Notes: generated from the sequence alone by a model not told the origin. A stretch of 62,304 nucleotides of DNA from Bacteroidia bacterium (GCA_026413325.1 JANZYW010000004.1:1-62304), one strand, 5' to 3'. Positions 23,348 to 32,597 are shown, numbered from the stretch's first letter. Made by a program: numbers and translations.

Positions 23348-23716
23348 ATGGGAGAGTTGGCTATAGACACTCTTTCTCTACCGCCTGTGTACTATAGATG
23401 GCTGCAAGTGGTGCGGCGTTTTCCGATGTTTGATGTCCGGCGAGCAGGCATCCTGTGTTCTATTCGGCTCTCCTATATTCTCGAACCGACTCAGGGAGCG
23501 AAAGACATTTTCCTTCATCGGCAGCGGCTGGGGGGGCTATTTCCTCCTCCGTATCTCCCGCTGGGGTATGATGTTTTTGGAAATATCCTTTTATGGGATT
23601 TAGAGAGTGGGGTTGTGTACCTTCATTGGCGCGGCGCTTCCCCTTCCTGTCAGGTAAAAGTCGCTCCCTCGTTAGAAGACCTATGTGATAAGTTATACTA
23701 CAGACCCATACATTGA
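23348..23716 (+). CDS. SMI1/KNR4 (SUKH)-like small protein
   Basis: A 122-aa soluble protein. The second half, PPPYLPLGYDVFGNILLWDL, then VVYLHW and SLEDLCDKL, resembles the end of SMI1/KNR4 (SUKH) domains, where a G-[DN]-x-L-x-[IL]-D strand leads to a helix. The N-terminal half is not recognisable, so this is a tentative fold call. SUKH proteins are often immunity proteins against nuclease toxins, but no toxin gene lies here. Its stop overlaps pabB by 4 nt, which argues for a housekeeping or accessory role instead. Confidence 0.5.
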   Translation: MGELAIDTLSLPPVYYRWLQVVRRFPMFDVRRAGILCSIRLSYILEPTQGAKDIFLHRQRLGGLFPPPYLPLGYDVFGNILLWDLESGVVYLHWRGASPSCQVKVAPSLEDLCDKLYYRPIH

Positions 23717-24858
23717 TGAAATTATCCTCCCTACTGCGCTGGGCAGATTCTTTTCCCTTTTTCTACCTCCATTTGCAGAACAACCCGCAGGATGACCTCT
23801 CCCACTATCGGTGGATCTTAGGGGTGGGACGGAAAGCCCACAGAGGTCCTTTTCACGAAGGGAAGTGGTATATGGGGGGGTGGCCCTATGAGTGGAAGGC
23901 ACCCTATAGAAAACCCTTGGTGGAATTTCCAAAAGAGGCTTTCTTCATCCCGCATATGGTCTTCGCCGCTGAAGAGGCTCCCGAGTGGGAAAAAGAATCT
24001 GTCCCCGAAGATTTTTTGAAGTATAATGCCTTCTTAGGAGCGTCTTTGGAACGGCCAGATTACCTCGATGCCGTCGAAAGCTTGAGAGAGCACATTTACA
24101 ATGGAGAAGTGTATCAGGTTAATCTCACCATTGTGCTGGCCTGGGAAGCAGTATTAGACCCGATAAGAGCCTTTTTGTACCTATTGGATTCTTTTCCTGC
24201 TACCTACAACTTTATTTTCAAGTACCAACAGAAATATGTCATCGGAGCTTCTCCAGAACGGTTCTTCTGGCTGTGGCGGCATCTCATCGCTCAGCAGCCC
24301 ATCAAGGGTACGATTAGACGGGGAAAGACGTGGCAGGAAGACCTCTTCCTCGTAGAGTCTCTGAGAAATAACCCAAAAGAACTGGCAGAGAATACCATGA
24401 TCGTGGATCTTGTACGGAATGATTTGCAGCGAGTGTGTGTGCCGGGTTCTGTGTCAGTGCCGGTCTGGGCGGGAGTTCACACCTTCCCTGGCGTGCATCA
24501 CCTCGTCTCTACTGTTTATGGGGAGCGAAAAAAAGAAGTCTCCTGGATAGAAGCGGTAGAGAGTTTGTTCCCTCCTGGCTCTATGACTGGAGCACCTAAA
24601 AGTGCGGCCCTAAAATATATCCATCGGTATGAGCCTGTCGGCCGTGGATTCTATGCGGGTGCGATTGGATATATGTCTGCTGATGGGTTAGCCGACTTCG
24701 CCGTAGTTATCCGAAGCTGGATATATGACAAAGCGTCTCGCCAGCTCCTTCTACAGGTTGGAAGCGGGATTACCTATGAGTCAGACCCTCAAGCAGAGTG
24801 GGAAGAATGCTGGCTTAAAGCAGAAAAGTTATTAGGGGCCCTCCGGCTCTCTGTCTAA
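23713..24858 (+). CDS. pabB: Aminodeoxychorismate synthase component I (chorismate-binding enzyme)
   Basis: A 381-aa chorismate-utilising enzyme. The core motifs are [70 protein letters not shown] and [12 protein letters not shown]. The Lys in PIKGT separates PabB from anthranilate synthase TrpE, which has PIAGT. The product with a glutaminase subunit is 4-amino-4-deoxychorismate for folate. No pabA or pabC is adjacent. The N-terminal region is shorter than in TrpE. It converges with nuoB with a 4-nt overlap of the ends. Confidence 0.9.
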   Translation: MMKLSSLLRWADSFPFFYLHLQNNPQDDLSHYRWILGVGRKAHRGPFHEGKWYMGGWPYEWKAPYRKPLVEFPKEAFFIPHMVFAAEEAPEWEKESVPEDFLKYNAFLGASLERPDYLDAVESLREHIYNGEVYQVNLTIVLAWEAVLDPIRAFLYLLDSFPATYNFIFKYQQKYVIGASPERFFWLWRHLIAQQPIKGTIRRGKTWQEDLFLVESLRNNPKELAENTMIVDLVRNDLQRVCVPGSVSVPVWAGVHTFPGVHHLVSTVYGERKKEVSWIEAVESLFPPGSMTGAPKSAALKYIHRYEPVGRGFYAGAIGYMSADGLADFAVVIRSWIYDKASRQLLLQVGSGITYESDPQAEWEECWLKAEKLLGALRLSV

Positions 24859-25346
24859 GCAAGGCGGTCTTGCAGGAGAGAGTGTTCCTTTTGTATCTTT
24901 TGCTGGAGCTCCATTAGAGCGTGTAGCAGCACCTCTGGGCGAGGGGGACAGCCTGGTACATATACATCCACAGGTAAAAACTGATCGACCCCCTGCACGA
25001 CTCCGTACACTCGATGCATACCCCCTGTCGAAGCACATGCGCCCATAGCGATGCACCACTTTGGCTCAGCCATCTGGTCCCATATGCGTTTGATAGCGTG
25101 AGCCATTTTGTAGGTGCACCAGCCTGCCACGATCATCACGTCTGCCTGACGGGGTGAAAAAGAAAATCGCTCCATGCCGAATCGAGCGATGTCATACTTA
25201 GGGCCTGCCGCAGCCATCATTTCAATAGCACAGCAAGCCAGCCCCATCGGCATAGGCCATAGAGAACCTGCTCGGGCCCAGCTTATCAGGTCATCCAGTC
25301 GAGAGAGCATGAATCCTTGCTGAGCCAGTGCTTTTTCTAAATCCAT
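24855..25346 (-). CDS. nuoB: NADH-quinone oxidoreductase subunit B, isolated
   Basis: A 163-aa complex I subunit carrying cluster N2. The ligand motifs are intact: [24 protein letters not shown] and VPGCPPRPE. The ORF track extends to 25427, but ATG 25346 follows an exact -7 element and starts right at the conserved region, so it is used. In most genomes nuoB lies in a nuoA-N operon; here no other nuo gene is within the window, so the complex I genes must be split. No sign of decay. Confidence 0.92.
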   Translation of the reverse strand: MDLEKALAQQGFMLSRLDDLISWARAGSLWPMPMGLACCAIEMMAAAGPKYDIARFGMERFSFSPRQADVMIVAGWCTYKMAHAIKRIWDQMAEPKWCIAMGACASTGGMHRVYGVVQGVDQFLPVDVYVPGCPPRPEVLLHALMELQQKIQKEHSLLQDRLA

Positions 25347-25357
25347 AAGACGAAAAA

Positions 25358-25365
25358 CAAAAGTA
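25358..25365 (-). promoter_or_regulatory. -7 element (TACTTTTG) of nuoB
   Basis: Exact TAnnTTTG on the minus strand, 11 nt before ATG 25346. Confidence 0.65.
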
Positions 25366-25463
25366 CGGCATACAACTTGTACGGAGAACATTGTTGTGAC
25401 TGAGAACATAGCTAAGGAATCCAACACTCTGATGATTTGGAGAGCCCCTACCCCTCTAAGCGA

Positions 25464-27776
25464 TCAGAATCGGAAATTGTATGAAATGGAGGGGACCCAT
25501 CGGAAGAGATAGAGGTTGTAGGCACGTTGGATATTTGGATTGTTTTCATCTTGCCTCAGTCGCAGGGCCCACATGTTCCGTCGCCCGTATAGATTATAAA
25601 GAGAGAAGTTCCAGCTGGATTGCCAGCGTCTCCCTTCTTTAGGTCGAGGCTTCCATGTGACAGAGATGTCCGCTCTGTGGTAATCAGGCATTCGACGGTT
25701 GTTTCTGCTGTTGTAAACAGCGATGACCTGGTCGTCGAAAATGTATTTTCCAACAGGAAGGGTAATAGGCCGTCCTGTTGCGTATAGAGCGGTGAAACCA
25801 ATGTCCCACTGGTTACTTAGGGCATATTGCAAAACGAGAGTGATTTGATGGGGACGGTCTACATAGTTAGGGAAGGGCTCTGGAGCGATCTGGGGGATGT
25901 AGCGGAAGCTTCGGCTGTAGGTATAAGCCAGCCAGCCTGTGAGGCTGCCAGTGAGCTTTTGGATCATCCATTCGCTTCCGTACGCCCATCCGCGGCCCTG
26001 TACCAGGTCTCGTTCTATCTGCGGATTAAGAAAGATGTCCGCTCCCGCCCGAAAGTCTAACACATTATACATCCATCGGTAGAAGAGTTCCCACGATAGG
26101 TCCCAACTATGCCCTTTCCAGCGAGGGGTTCCCTGGAGAGCTAAAGCCATTTGATATCCGTCTTGACGGCGCACGTTGAGTGTTGTAGGCCACCATATAT
26201 CGGTAGGCAGACCCACAGGAGAGAGAGTAGCTACATGTAAAAACTGCTGCACTCGGCCTGTCGACGCTTTCAGTGCCCACCGATCTGAGAGAGCATAACG
26301 AAGACTGAGCCGTGGTTCTATGCCCCCCCAAGCCTCTATGAGGCGTCCTCTTCCGTAAGAGAGGGTATCCTGGGGTTGCTGCTCGGGAGAGAAAGTGTAG
26401 AGTGTGGCGGGACCCAATAATCCAAATCCTGCCCAGCGGAGTCCTCCCTCGAGGAGCCAGCGACTACCTATCTTGTATCCTGTTTGGACGTACAGAGCGG
26501 CCTCTATACCACGTAGAGAGGGCACCCGATAGGCCCGAATGTTCGAAGTGTCCGAGGTCGGTTCGAGTACCCCAGGTAGAAAGGTATGATGGGTGAGCCC
26601 TGCCCCGAAGCGCAGCTTGAGCTTTTCGGAGAGAAAGTAGTCCCCATCGCTACGCCAGCCAAAGTCTTCGATACCCGACCCGAATCGAGCCTGATTTCTC
26701 CCCTGCTCCACTACGAATGCATAGTCGTATTTGCTGTAGTAGGCCAGGGTATTGATGAAAAGACGGGGGGAGGGTATAAAGTTCCAACGAAGGGTCGTGG
26801 TGGCATTTCCCCAGTTGAAATCTAAAAAGGAAGTCTTGAAAACATCTCGTCCGAAGTATCCTGATAGATAAAATTTGTGCTTATCTCCTGCGCGATAGTT
26901 GACTTTTGCCGTCAGGTCGTAGAAGTACAAAGTAGTACGGCGCAGCTCTGGGTCTCGGGCGAAGAGAAGAAAAAGATCTGCATAACTCCGTCTACCGGTG
27001 AGCAGGAGGCCTGCTCGATCTTTGAGGAGAGGACCTTCCACGCTGAGTCGAGAAGAGATCAAGCCGATACCTCCCGCTGCTTGCCAACGAGGGCTGCTCC
27101 CTTCTCGTAAGCGGACATCGAGCGCGGAAGAGAGCCTCCCTCCGTATTCTGGGGGCATGTATCCCTTGAAGAGTTGGGCATCTTGAAGGGCATCTGCATT
27201 GAAGGCAGAGAATATACCGCCGATATGTCCGGGGTTATAGACGACAGCTTCATCCAACAAGACCAGGTTTTGGTCGAATGACCCCCCGCGCACAAAGAAA
27301 CTGGAGCTTCCGTCACCTGCAGTCGCTACACCAGGAAGAAAAGAAAGGGCTCGCAGAACGTCTACTTCCCCCAAGAGGGCGGGTAGTTTTTTAAGTTGCT
27401 GGACCTCGATGCGATTTTGGCTCATTCCAGCACTTTCAAAGCGGCGCTGTTCATAGGTCTCTATAATCTCCACGCTTCGCAGTTCAACCCCTTCTTCTTT
27501 CAATCGAAAATCATGACGAGTATCGCCTCGCAGAGAAACCCGCAAGGTTTCTGCGCGGTAGCCCACAAATTGGGCTACTATCTGATACTGTCCCGCGGGG
27601 AGCCGAATAGCATAGTACCCATACGGATTTGAGAAAGCCCCTGTCCCGCGCTCTATCACGAAGATCTTGGCGCCTGCAAGCGGTTCTCGGTTGTTTGCAT
27701 CCTGCACGTATCCACTGAGGGTATAGATGTTTTGGGCCCAGAAGATTCCTCCTATGACCGGGGCGATACGCCACAT
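25464..27776 (-). CDS. TonB-dependent outer membrane receptor with carboxypeptidase-like N-domain
   Basis: About 770 aa. A short signal peptide (MWRIAPVIGGIFWAQ) is followed by a carboxypeptidase-regulatory-like beta sandwich (about 20-105; SGYVQDANNREPLAGAKIFV), the plug domain with LRALSFLPGVATAGDGSSSFFVRGG, and a 22-strand barrel ending in the aromatic SYNFRF. It imports a ligand using TonB energy; no SusD partner is adjacent, so a peptide, cobalamin or metal ligand is as likely as glycan. The ORF track uses TTG 27785; ATG 27776 gives the better signal peptide. Confidence 0.88.
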   Translation of the reverse strand: MWRIAPVIGGIFWAQNIYTLSGYVQDANNREPLAGAKIFVIERGTGAFSNPYGYYAIRLPAGQYQIVAQFVGYRAETLRVSLRGDTRHDFRLKEEGVELRSVEIIETYEQRRFESAGMSQNRIEVQQLKKLPALLGEVDVLRALSFLPGVATAGDGSSSFFVRGGSFDQNLVLLDEAVVYNPGHIGGIFSAFNADALQDAQLFKGYMPPEYGGRLSSALDVRLREGSSPRWQAAGGIGLISSRLSVEGPLLKDRAGLLLTGRRSYADLFLLFARDPELRRTTLYFYDLTAKVNYRAGDKHKFYLSGYFGRDVFKTSFLDFNWGNATTTLRWNFIPSPRLFINTLAYYSKYDYAFVVEQGRNQARFGSGIEDFGWRSDGDYFLSEKLKLRFGAGLTHHTFLPGVLEPTSDTSNIRAYRVPSLRGIEAALYVQTGYKIGSRWLLEGGLRWAGFGLLGPATLYTFSPEQQPQDTLSYGRGRLIEAWGGIEPRLSLRYALSDRWALKASTGRVQQFLHVATLSPVGLPTDIWWPTTLNVRRQDGYQMALALQGTPRWKGHSWDLSWELFYRWMYNVLDFRAGADIFLNPQIERDLVQGRGWAYGSEWMIQKLTGSLTGWLAYTYSRSFRYIPQIAPEPFPNYVDRPHQITLVLQYALSNQWDIGFTALYATGRPITLPVGKYIFDDQVIAVYNSRNNRRMPDYHRADISVTWKPRPKEGRRWQSSWNFSLYNLYGRRNMWALRLRQDENNPNIQRAYNLYLFRWVPSISYNFRF

Positions 27777-27840
27777 ATGCCGCAAATAACAAAAACGTCT
27801 TTACCTTCTGGCGTTTCCTGAGTAACCTATACAATAATGG

Positions 27841-27848
27841 TATATTTG
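27841..27848 (+). promoter_or_regulatory. -7 element (TATATTTG) of the DUF6438 gene
   Basis: Exact TAnnTTTG ending 4 nt before ATG 27853. Confidence 0.72.
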
Positions 27849-27852
27849 CTGA

Positions 27853-28380
27853 ATGTGGAGGGAGCTCTCTTTTATCGGGATGGCAGTTGCTTCCGTGGCT
27901 TTCCGGCAGTGCGAGACGAAGTCAAAAAAGGCTCAGAGCCAGACGCACACCTCGTCGGAAACCGCCTTATACATTAAGGTAGCTCGTACTCCCTGCTTCG
28001 GACGATGTCCCATAGATGTAGTGGAGCTTTTGCCTGATGGTACTGTCCGATATGAGGGGGAGCGGTTTGTTTCCCGATTAGGCGTGTATACCCGTCGCTT
28101 GTCTGCCGCAGAGCGAAAGGAAGCCGAACGGATCCTCCGAGAAAGCAGCTTTCACCAGTATGCAGAGGTATATGACAATCCTGGGATTACGGATCTTCCT
28201 TCCCTGATACTGGTCTATCGGCTGGAAGGAAGCGAGAAAAAGATCACATGCCGAACGGGATGCCCTCCCGACCTACCTGAGAAAATAGAGCGGTTGCGAG
28301 CTTTTTTAGCTGACCAAGGAGACTTTCAAATGGTGAAAGGTCCTCAGGAAGAAACGCTTTCTGATCCAGGAAATGACTAA
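27853..28380 (+). CDS. DUF6438-type secreted protein
   Basis: A 175-aa protein with a hydrophobic N-terminus. The core motif RTPCFGRCPIDVVELLPDGTVRYEGERFV is the hallmark of DUF6438, a Bacteroidota domain of unknown function with a conserved PCFGxCP. The Cys pair might bind a metal or form a disulfide; this is inference. FRQC near residue 19 is not a good lipobox. It is leaderless by the -7 position and overlaps the next small gene by 8 nt. Confidence 0.7.
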   Translation: MWRELSFIGMAVASVAFRQCETKSKKAQSQTHTSSETALYIKVARTPCFGRCPIDVVELLPDGTVRYEGERFVSRLGVYTRRLSAAERKEAERILRESSFHQYAEVYDNPGITDLPSLILVYRLEGSEKKITCRTGCPPDLPEKIERLRAFLADQGDFQMVKGPQEETLSDPGND

Positions 28381-28588
28381 AATTTATAGATTTTGCTTGT
28401 ATTTCCTCGTAGGCATAGGGATAAATGGGTGTAGTCTGTTTCGAGATCCGCGAGCGAACTGCAACCACCCCAAGCACGAGGAATACATTCGCGAGCAGCA
28501 GGCCTCTCGTTTAGCGAAGCAGACCCGCAGCTACGGTAAACCAGGAAAGGGCCCTCGTCGCGTCCAGAAAAGCTGTCCAAACCCTTGA
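28373..28588 (+). CDS. Small lipoprotein
   Basis: A 71-aa product with a lipoprotein signal (YFLVGIGINGC, lipobox Cys near residue 20) and a short Cys-, Arg- and Lys-rich mature part (RANCNHPKHEEYIREQQ). It overlaps the upstream gene by 8 nt and its TGA overlaps the TTG start of the phosphatase gene, so it sits inside a coupled operon. Function unknown. Confidence 0.6.
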   Translation: MTKIYRFCLYFLVGIGINGCSLFRDPRANCNHPKHEEYIREQQASRLAKQTRSYGKPGKGPRRVQKSCPNP

Positions 28589-30852
28589 GGGAGCTACTGG
28601 GCCTTCTGCTCCTCAGCGGTTTATGGGCCCAGCCCCCTGCTAAAGAGCGTATCACGGCTCTCCTCTCTCGAGCCGAGGAGGCTCCTGATGCAGAAACCGA
28701 AAAATGGGCGCGGGAGGCACTTTCTCTCCTAAGTAGAGAAACGCTTTCCTCTCGAGATCCCAATATATCCCTGTACCTCGGACAAGCGTTAGACCTCTTA
28801 GCCTATGGCTTAGCCTATAGAGGGAAAATAGACTCAGCCCTTTTCTGGGGAGACTCTGCTTACCGGCTCCTGTACCGAACGGGTCATACACAAAAGGCCG
28901 TCGAAGTCAAAGCCAACGTTGCATACTACTTGCACCAGAAAGGAGAAATACTATCCGCGCTCTCTGCGTACCGAGAAATTGCCTCTCTCGCCCAGGCAGC
29001 GGGAAATCAGCGCCTTTTCTTCTATACACTCAACAACCTGGGGGGACTGTTTTCTGAGATCGGACTCCAGGACACCGCTGCACTCCTCTATGAAAAAGCA
29101 TTGAAGGTAGCAGATTCTCTTCAGGAACCTCGACTCCAAGCCTTCGCCCTCAACAATCTCTCCGCGCTATACGAAACGCAGCGGCTCTACGACTATGCAA
29201 AGGAATACGCCTCAAAAGCGCTTTATCTCCGTATCCGAACTGGGGATTCTACCCACCTCCCCAACATTTTATCCAATCTTGGTCGTATTAGTTATATAAA
29301 AGGGGAGCGAGACTCTGCTTTGTATTTTTTTCGAAAGGCGCGAGCTTCTGCAGTCGCTACTCACAATATCCTGGGCCAAGCCACTGCAGCCACTAATCTG
29401 GCTACCTTTTTCCTTCAGGAGAGCAAATGGGACAGTGCTGAGTTTTACCTTCGGGAAAGCTATCAGCTCCGGGCAGCGCTATCTCCTGTAGAGCGCTTCA
29501 AAGCCTATCGTGCCTGGCTTCACTTTTATCAGCGTCGGGTAGAAGGGAGCCAGCATAACCAGAAACAGACTTTTCTTCGGAATGCTCTTTACTGGTTAGA
29601 GAAGGCTCAGCGGCAACTCGACTCTACTCAGGTATATGACACAGAAGCGGTTCAACAGTTTTATCTACACGCGCACGATGTGTATGCCCAGCTGGGAGAC
29701 TTCAGGAGAGCCCTTCAGTTTTATCGCCAGTACGTGCGGTTACGAGATAGTTTACAGAGCCGGCAAGCCCAGCGCAAAGCGATAGAGTCTCGCTATCAAT
29801 ATGAATGGTTCCAACGCGAACGCCTTTTCCATGAGGAGCTGCTTCGCCAGCGGCTCTCTTCCGAGGAGTATCGAGCAAGGCAACGCCTCTGGAAAGGCTT
29901 CATGGCGACAGTAGTAATCATTCTCTCGGGAGGGGGAGCTGGTTTGTATTTCTTATATCGTCGTACCCGACAGCAGCGGGACTTCATCTCCCGTCAGAAA
30001 GAGATACTGGAAAGTTCTTATCTGCTCATCGCTACCCAACATGAGGAGCTACAAAAAAGTCTGCGGTATGCGAAGCGGGTGCAGCAAGCCCTTTTACCTG
30101 CCGAGGATCGACTAAAAGAGCTGTTTCCTTTTGCGCAGGCTCTTTGGTATCAGCCTCGGGCAGAGGTGGGGGGAGATTTTTATTGGGTTCGATCGGGGGG
30201 TGAGCAGCAGTTCATGCTCGTTTCGGGAGACTGTACAGGACATGGAGTTCCTGGTGGGCTCATTACAGCCCTTGCCCTCACCCTATTGGAGCAGGGAGCG
30301 CAGCGGTTGGTAGAGCTTCGGCCGACAGAGTTGGTGCGTTTTCTCCATGAAAACTTTCTTCGGCTATTTCGTGTGGAGGAGAAAAACTCCTTTCAAGAAG
30401 GAATAGAGGGAAGCTTTGTCTGGATGGACTTTGGCAAAGCGCCCCTAGAAATCGAAATCTTGAATGCAGGAGCGTATGCGTGGTGGATGCCCCATGGGGG
30501 AGATATCGTTGAGCTTGAACCAACGGGGGGGCCTGTGGGGGGACGGCTCTTCTCAGTGGGGGAAGCAGGATGGGGAGTTCATAGAATACCCTTGAGTGGC
30601 GGAGGACGCCTGATCTTAGCCAGTGATGGAGTCCGGGATCAGCTCAGTCCCAGTCAGAAAAAATGGGGCCGCAAAGCCTTACGAGAAGCCGTGCGAGAAA
30701 CTAGCTCTCTCCCTCCTCCGGAGGCTCTCTCTGTGCTCCAAAGGAAGTGGGATAGCTTTCGGGGAGGATTTCCGCAGGTCGATGACATCCTCCTTTGGTT
30801 ACTGGACATCTCGCCGCTCCCCAATCAGGTAGCCCAAGAATCCCCTATCTAA
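28585..30852 (+). CDS. TPR-containing membrane SpoIIE-type protein phosphatase
   Basis: A 755-aa sensor-like protein. A signal peptide (MRELLGLLLLSGLWAQ) starts at TTG 28585, overlapping the previous stop. An extracytoplasmic array of tetratricopeptide repeats (about 30-380), one membrane helix (VVIILSGGGAGLYFLY, about 435-455), a short coiled coil and a cytoplasmic PP2C/SpoIIE domain follow, with metal-site motifs GGDFYWV, GDCTGHGVPGG and SDGVRDQ. The architecture is common in Bacteroidota. It should dephosphorylate a STAS-type anti-anti-sigma factor in response to an envelope signal; the RsbW-like kinase at 2415 is a possible opponent, which is inference. Confidence 0.88.
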   Translation: MRELLGLLLLSGLWAQPPAKERITALLSRAEEAPDAETEKWAREALSLLSRETLSSRDPNISLYLGQALDLLAYGLAYRGKIDSALFWGDSAYRLLYRTGHTQKAVEVKANVAYYLHQKGEILSALSAYREIASLAQAAGNQRLFFYTLNNLGGLFSEIGLQDTAALLYEKALKVADSLQEPRLQAFALNNLSALYETQRLYDYAKEYASKALYLRIRTGDSTHLPNILSNLGRISYIKGERDSALYFFRKARASAVATHNILGQATAATNLATFFLQESKWDSAEFYLRESYQLRAALSPVERFKAYRAWLHFYQRRVEGSQHNQKQTFLRNALYWLEKAQRQLDSTQVYDTEAVQQFYLHAHDVYAQLGDFRRALQFYRQYVRLRDSLQSRQAQRKAIESRYQYEWFQRERLFHEELLRQRLSSEEYRARQRLWKGFMATVVIILSGGGAGLYFLYRRTRQQRDFISRQKEILESSYLLIATQHEELQKSLRYAKRVQQALLPAEDRLKELFPFAQALWYQPRAEVGGDFYWVRSGGEQQFMLVSGDCTGHGVPGGLITALALTLLEQGAQRLVELRPTELVRFLHENFLRLFRVEEKNSFQEGIEGSFVWMDFGKAPLEIEILNAGAYAWWMPHGGDIVELEPTGGPVGGRLFSVGEAGWGVHRIPLSGGGRLILASDGVRDQLSPSQKKWGRKALREAVRETSSLPPPEALSVLQRKWDSFRGGFPQVDDILLWLLDISPLPNQVAQESPI

Positions 30853-31716
30853 GCGTTTTTCCACGGAGAATCCGGCTCCAGATAGTTTGTCTATAAGCGG
30901 CTTGGGATTTGCATGATATTCGATATGCCAAGTTCGAACTCGTCTAAGCTCCATCGGAGAGAGGCTCTCTATCAGGCTAAACTCGCATCCTTCACAATCT
31001 AACTTCAGGAAATCCACTTCCTCTAAGTCGAACCGATTAAGGAGAGCAGACAAAGAGAGAACCTCGACGGAGATCTGCTCTTCGTATCGGATAAACTTTT
31101 GCAGGGGAGAAGAGGGAGGAGTGAGAGAGTTGGCATCTGGCTCTTTCGGTGCGATCTGGAAGGCAGCTTGCCCTTCATCTGTACCTAAGGCAGCGGGAAG
31201 GAGGAGGATACGGTCGGAGAGCCCCATTCGGGTTATGTTTTCCTGGGCCAATGCATAGTTGGGAGGGTAAGGTTCCAGCCCGATAACCTGTCTCGCCCCT
31301 TGCAAAGCAAAATAGACGGTGGAATCTCCATTGTAGGCTCCGACATCCACTACGACCTTTCCGGAAAAATCCTCTCCATAATCTTTTCTCCCAAAAAGCT
31401 CGTACAGGGTCATAAGGTCCATGCCTACGGTAAGGCGAGTCAGAAACGTCCGGCCAGGGCTCAACTCCCATGCCAGAAGCTCAGGGGCTTCTGGCTGAAC
31501 GGAAGCAGGCTGCATACCCGCTTCTCGCAAAAGCAGAAAACCATACAGATTCGGAGGAGTGATGTGGCATAAGCGGGAAACCCCTGGAAAAAGGCAGAGA
31601 TTGTGTTGGTCCACACCTCGTAGGGCTCGTAGCAAAAGCAGGAATGGAGCGGAAGAGATCCGACGAAGGCGCCGATAGACCCGCAACAGCTTAAGAAGGT
31701 AGAGCCATCGCATCAC
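30799..31716 (-). CDS. FkbM family SAM-dependent methyltransferase
   Basis: A 305-aa protein. The SAM-binding motif is VVDVGAYNGDSTVYFA, followed by GLEPYPPNYALAQENI and the FkbM signature DFLKLDCEGCEFSLIESL, then HIEYH. FkbM enzymes methylate hydroxyls on sugars or polyketides; here a surface glycan is the likelier target. Its C-terminal codons overlap the end of the phosphatase gene on the other strand by 54 nt. ATG 31716 overlaps the xer stop by 4 nt. Confidence 0.88.
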   Translation of the reverse strand: MMRWLYLLKLLRVYRRLRRISSAPFLLLLRALRGVDQHNLCLFPGVSRLCHITPPNLYGFLLLREAGMQPASVQPEAPELLAWELSPGRTFLTRLTVGMDLMTLYELFGRKDYGEDFSGKVVVDVGAYNGDSTVYFALQGARQVIGLEPYPPNYALAQENITRMGLSDRILLLPAALGTDEGQAAFQIAPKEPDANSLTPPSSPLQKFIRYEEQISVEVLSLSALLNRFDLEEVDFLKLDCEGCEFSLIESLSPMELRRVRTWHIEYHANPKPLIDKLSGAGFSVEKRLDRGFLGYLIGERRDVQ

Positions 31717-32573
31717 GCACGGGGATGAAATCGTTGATAAGCTTCTCTCAGCTGTGCAGGAGTGACGGCTAAGTACTTCTGGGTAGTAGCTATACTGGAA
31801 TGCCCCAAAAGCTCTTTTACAGCTTGCACATTGGCTCCACGATGAAGAAGATGAGTTGCGAAGCTGTGCCGAAGGGCATGCGGATGGGTTCCCATGTGTT
31901 TTCTCACTAAACGGTAAATAGCCTTCGCATAGAGAGGCTCCCCTTTTGGGGTACAGAGGAGGTAATCATGCTCCGGCTTCAGAGAAGCTCGAAAAGCAAG
32001 GTAAGTGTGGATTAGTTGGGTTAGCAGGGGATACAGGGGGACTACCCGCCATTTGCTTCCTTTTCCTAATATGTGGAGCTGGCCGGCCGTGAGGTGAATC
32101 TGACCGAGTCGCAGACCCGCCACCTCTCCCCTCCGTAAGCCACACCCATAAAGGAGCTCTATGACAAGCCTATCTCGTACTTGACAGAAGTCTGAGGTGT
32201 GATTTTCTATGGCACGCAGAGCAGAAAGGACTGTGGCCTCAGGTAATGCCTTGGGTAAAGTTCGAGGAAGGCGGGGAGAGGCCAGTGACCATCCCATGCC
32301 AGGCACCCGGAGGATTCGACGGATGTAGGTATCCAGCCGTCGAATAGCCGCTACCTTTCGGGCGCGGGTGGACGCGCGAGGATAACGACTCAGCCAGGCC
32401 CTAAGCTGTTCTGCGGTCGCTTTCCTCCAAGCATCAGGGCTCTCCAAAGGATTGAACCCGTAGAACTCCTCACAAAACGCAGCCCATCCTCGCAGGTCTC
32501 GCATATACGCAGCAGCAGTATGCGAACTGGCCTTTTTCACTCCAGCGAGGTAGTCCAAGAATCCCTGCAGCAC
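31713..32573 (-). CDS. Tyrosine recombinase of the XerC/XerD type
   Basis: A 286-aa integrase-family protein. The SAM-like core-binding domain (FLDYLAGVKKASSHTAAAYMRDL) is followed by the catalytic domain with Arg in GCGLRRGEVAGL, Lys in GKGSKWRVVPL, His/Arg in HALRHSFATHLLHRGA, His in LLGHSSIATTQKY and the Tyr nucleophile of that last motif. The length fits chromosomal Xer proteins, and no phage or transposon genes flank it. GTG 32573 is the only possible start, since TGA lies two codons upstream; a -7 element is 4 nt away. Confidence 0.9.
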   Translation of the reverse strand: MLQGFLDYLAGVKKASSHTAAAYMRDLRGWAAFCEEFYGFNPLESPDAWRKATAEQLRAWLSRYPRASTRARKVAAIRRLDTYIRRILRVPGMGWSLASPRLPRTLPKALPEATVLSALRAIENHTSDFCQVRDRLVIELLYGCGLRRGEVAGLRLGQIHLTAGQLHILGKGSKWRVVPLYPLLTQLIHTYLAFRASLKPEHDYLLCTPKGEPLYAKAIYRLVRKHMGTHPHALRHSFATHLLHRGANVQAVKELLGHSSIATTQKYLAVTPAQLREAYQRFHPRA

Positions 32574-32577
32574 CTGT

Positions 32578-32585
32578 CAAAGGTA
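32578..32585 (-). promoter_or_regulatory. -7 element (TACCTTTG) of xer/fkbM
   Basis: Exact TAnnTTTG on the minus strand, 4 nt before GTG 32573. Confidence 0.72.
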
Positions 32586-32597
32586 GCGTACGGCGTG

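Noticed and set aside
31713-32573. Xer-type recombinase as part of an integrated element
   Set aside because: Flanks are ordinary genes, no att-like repeats, excisionase or cargo were seen, and length and motifs fit a chromosomal Xer protein.
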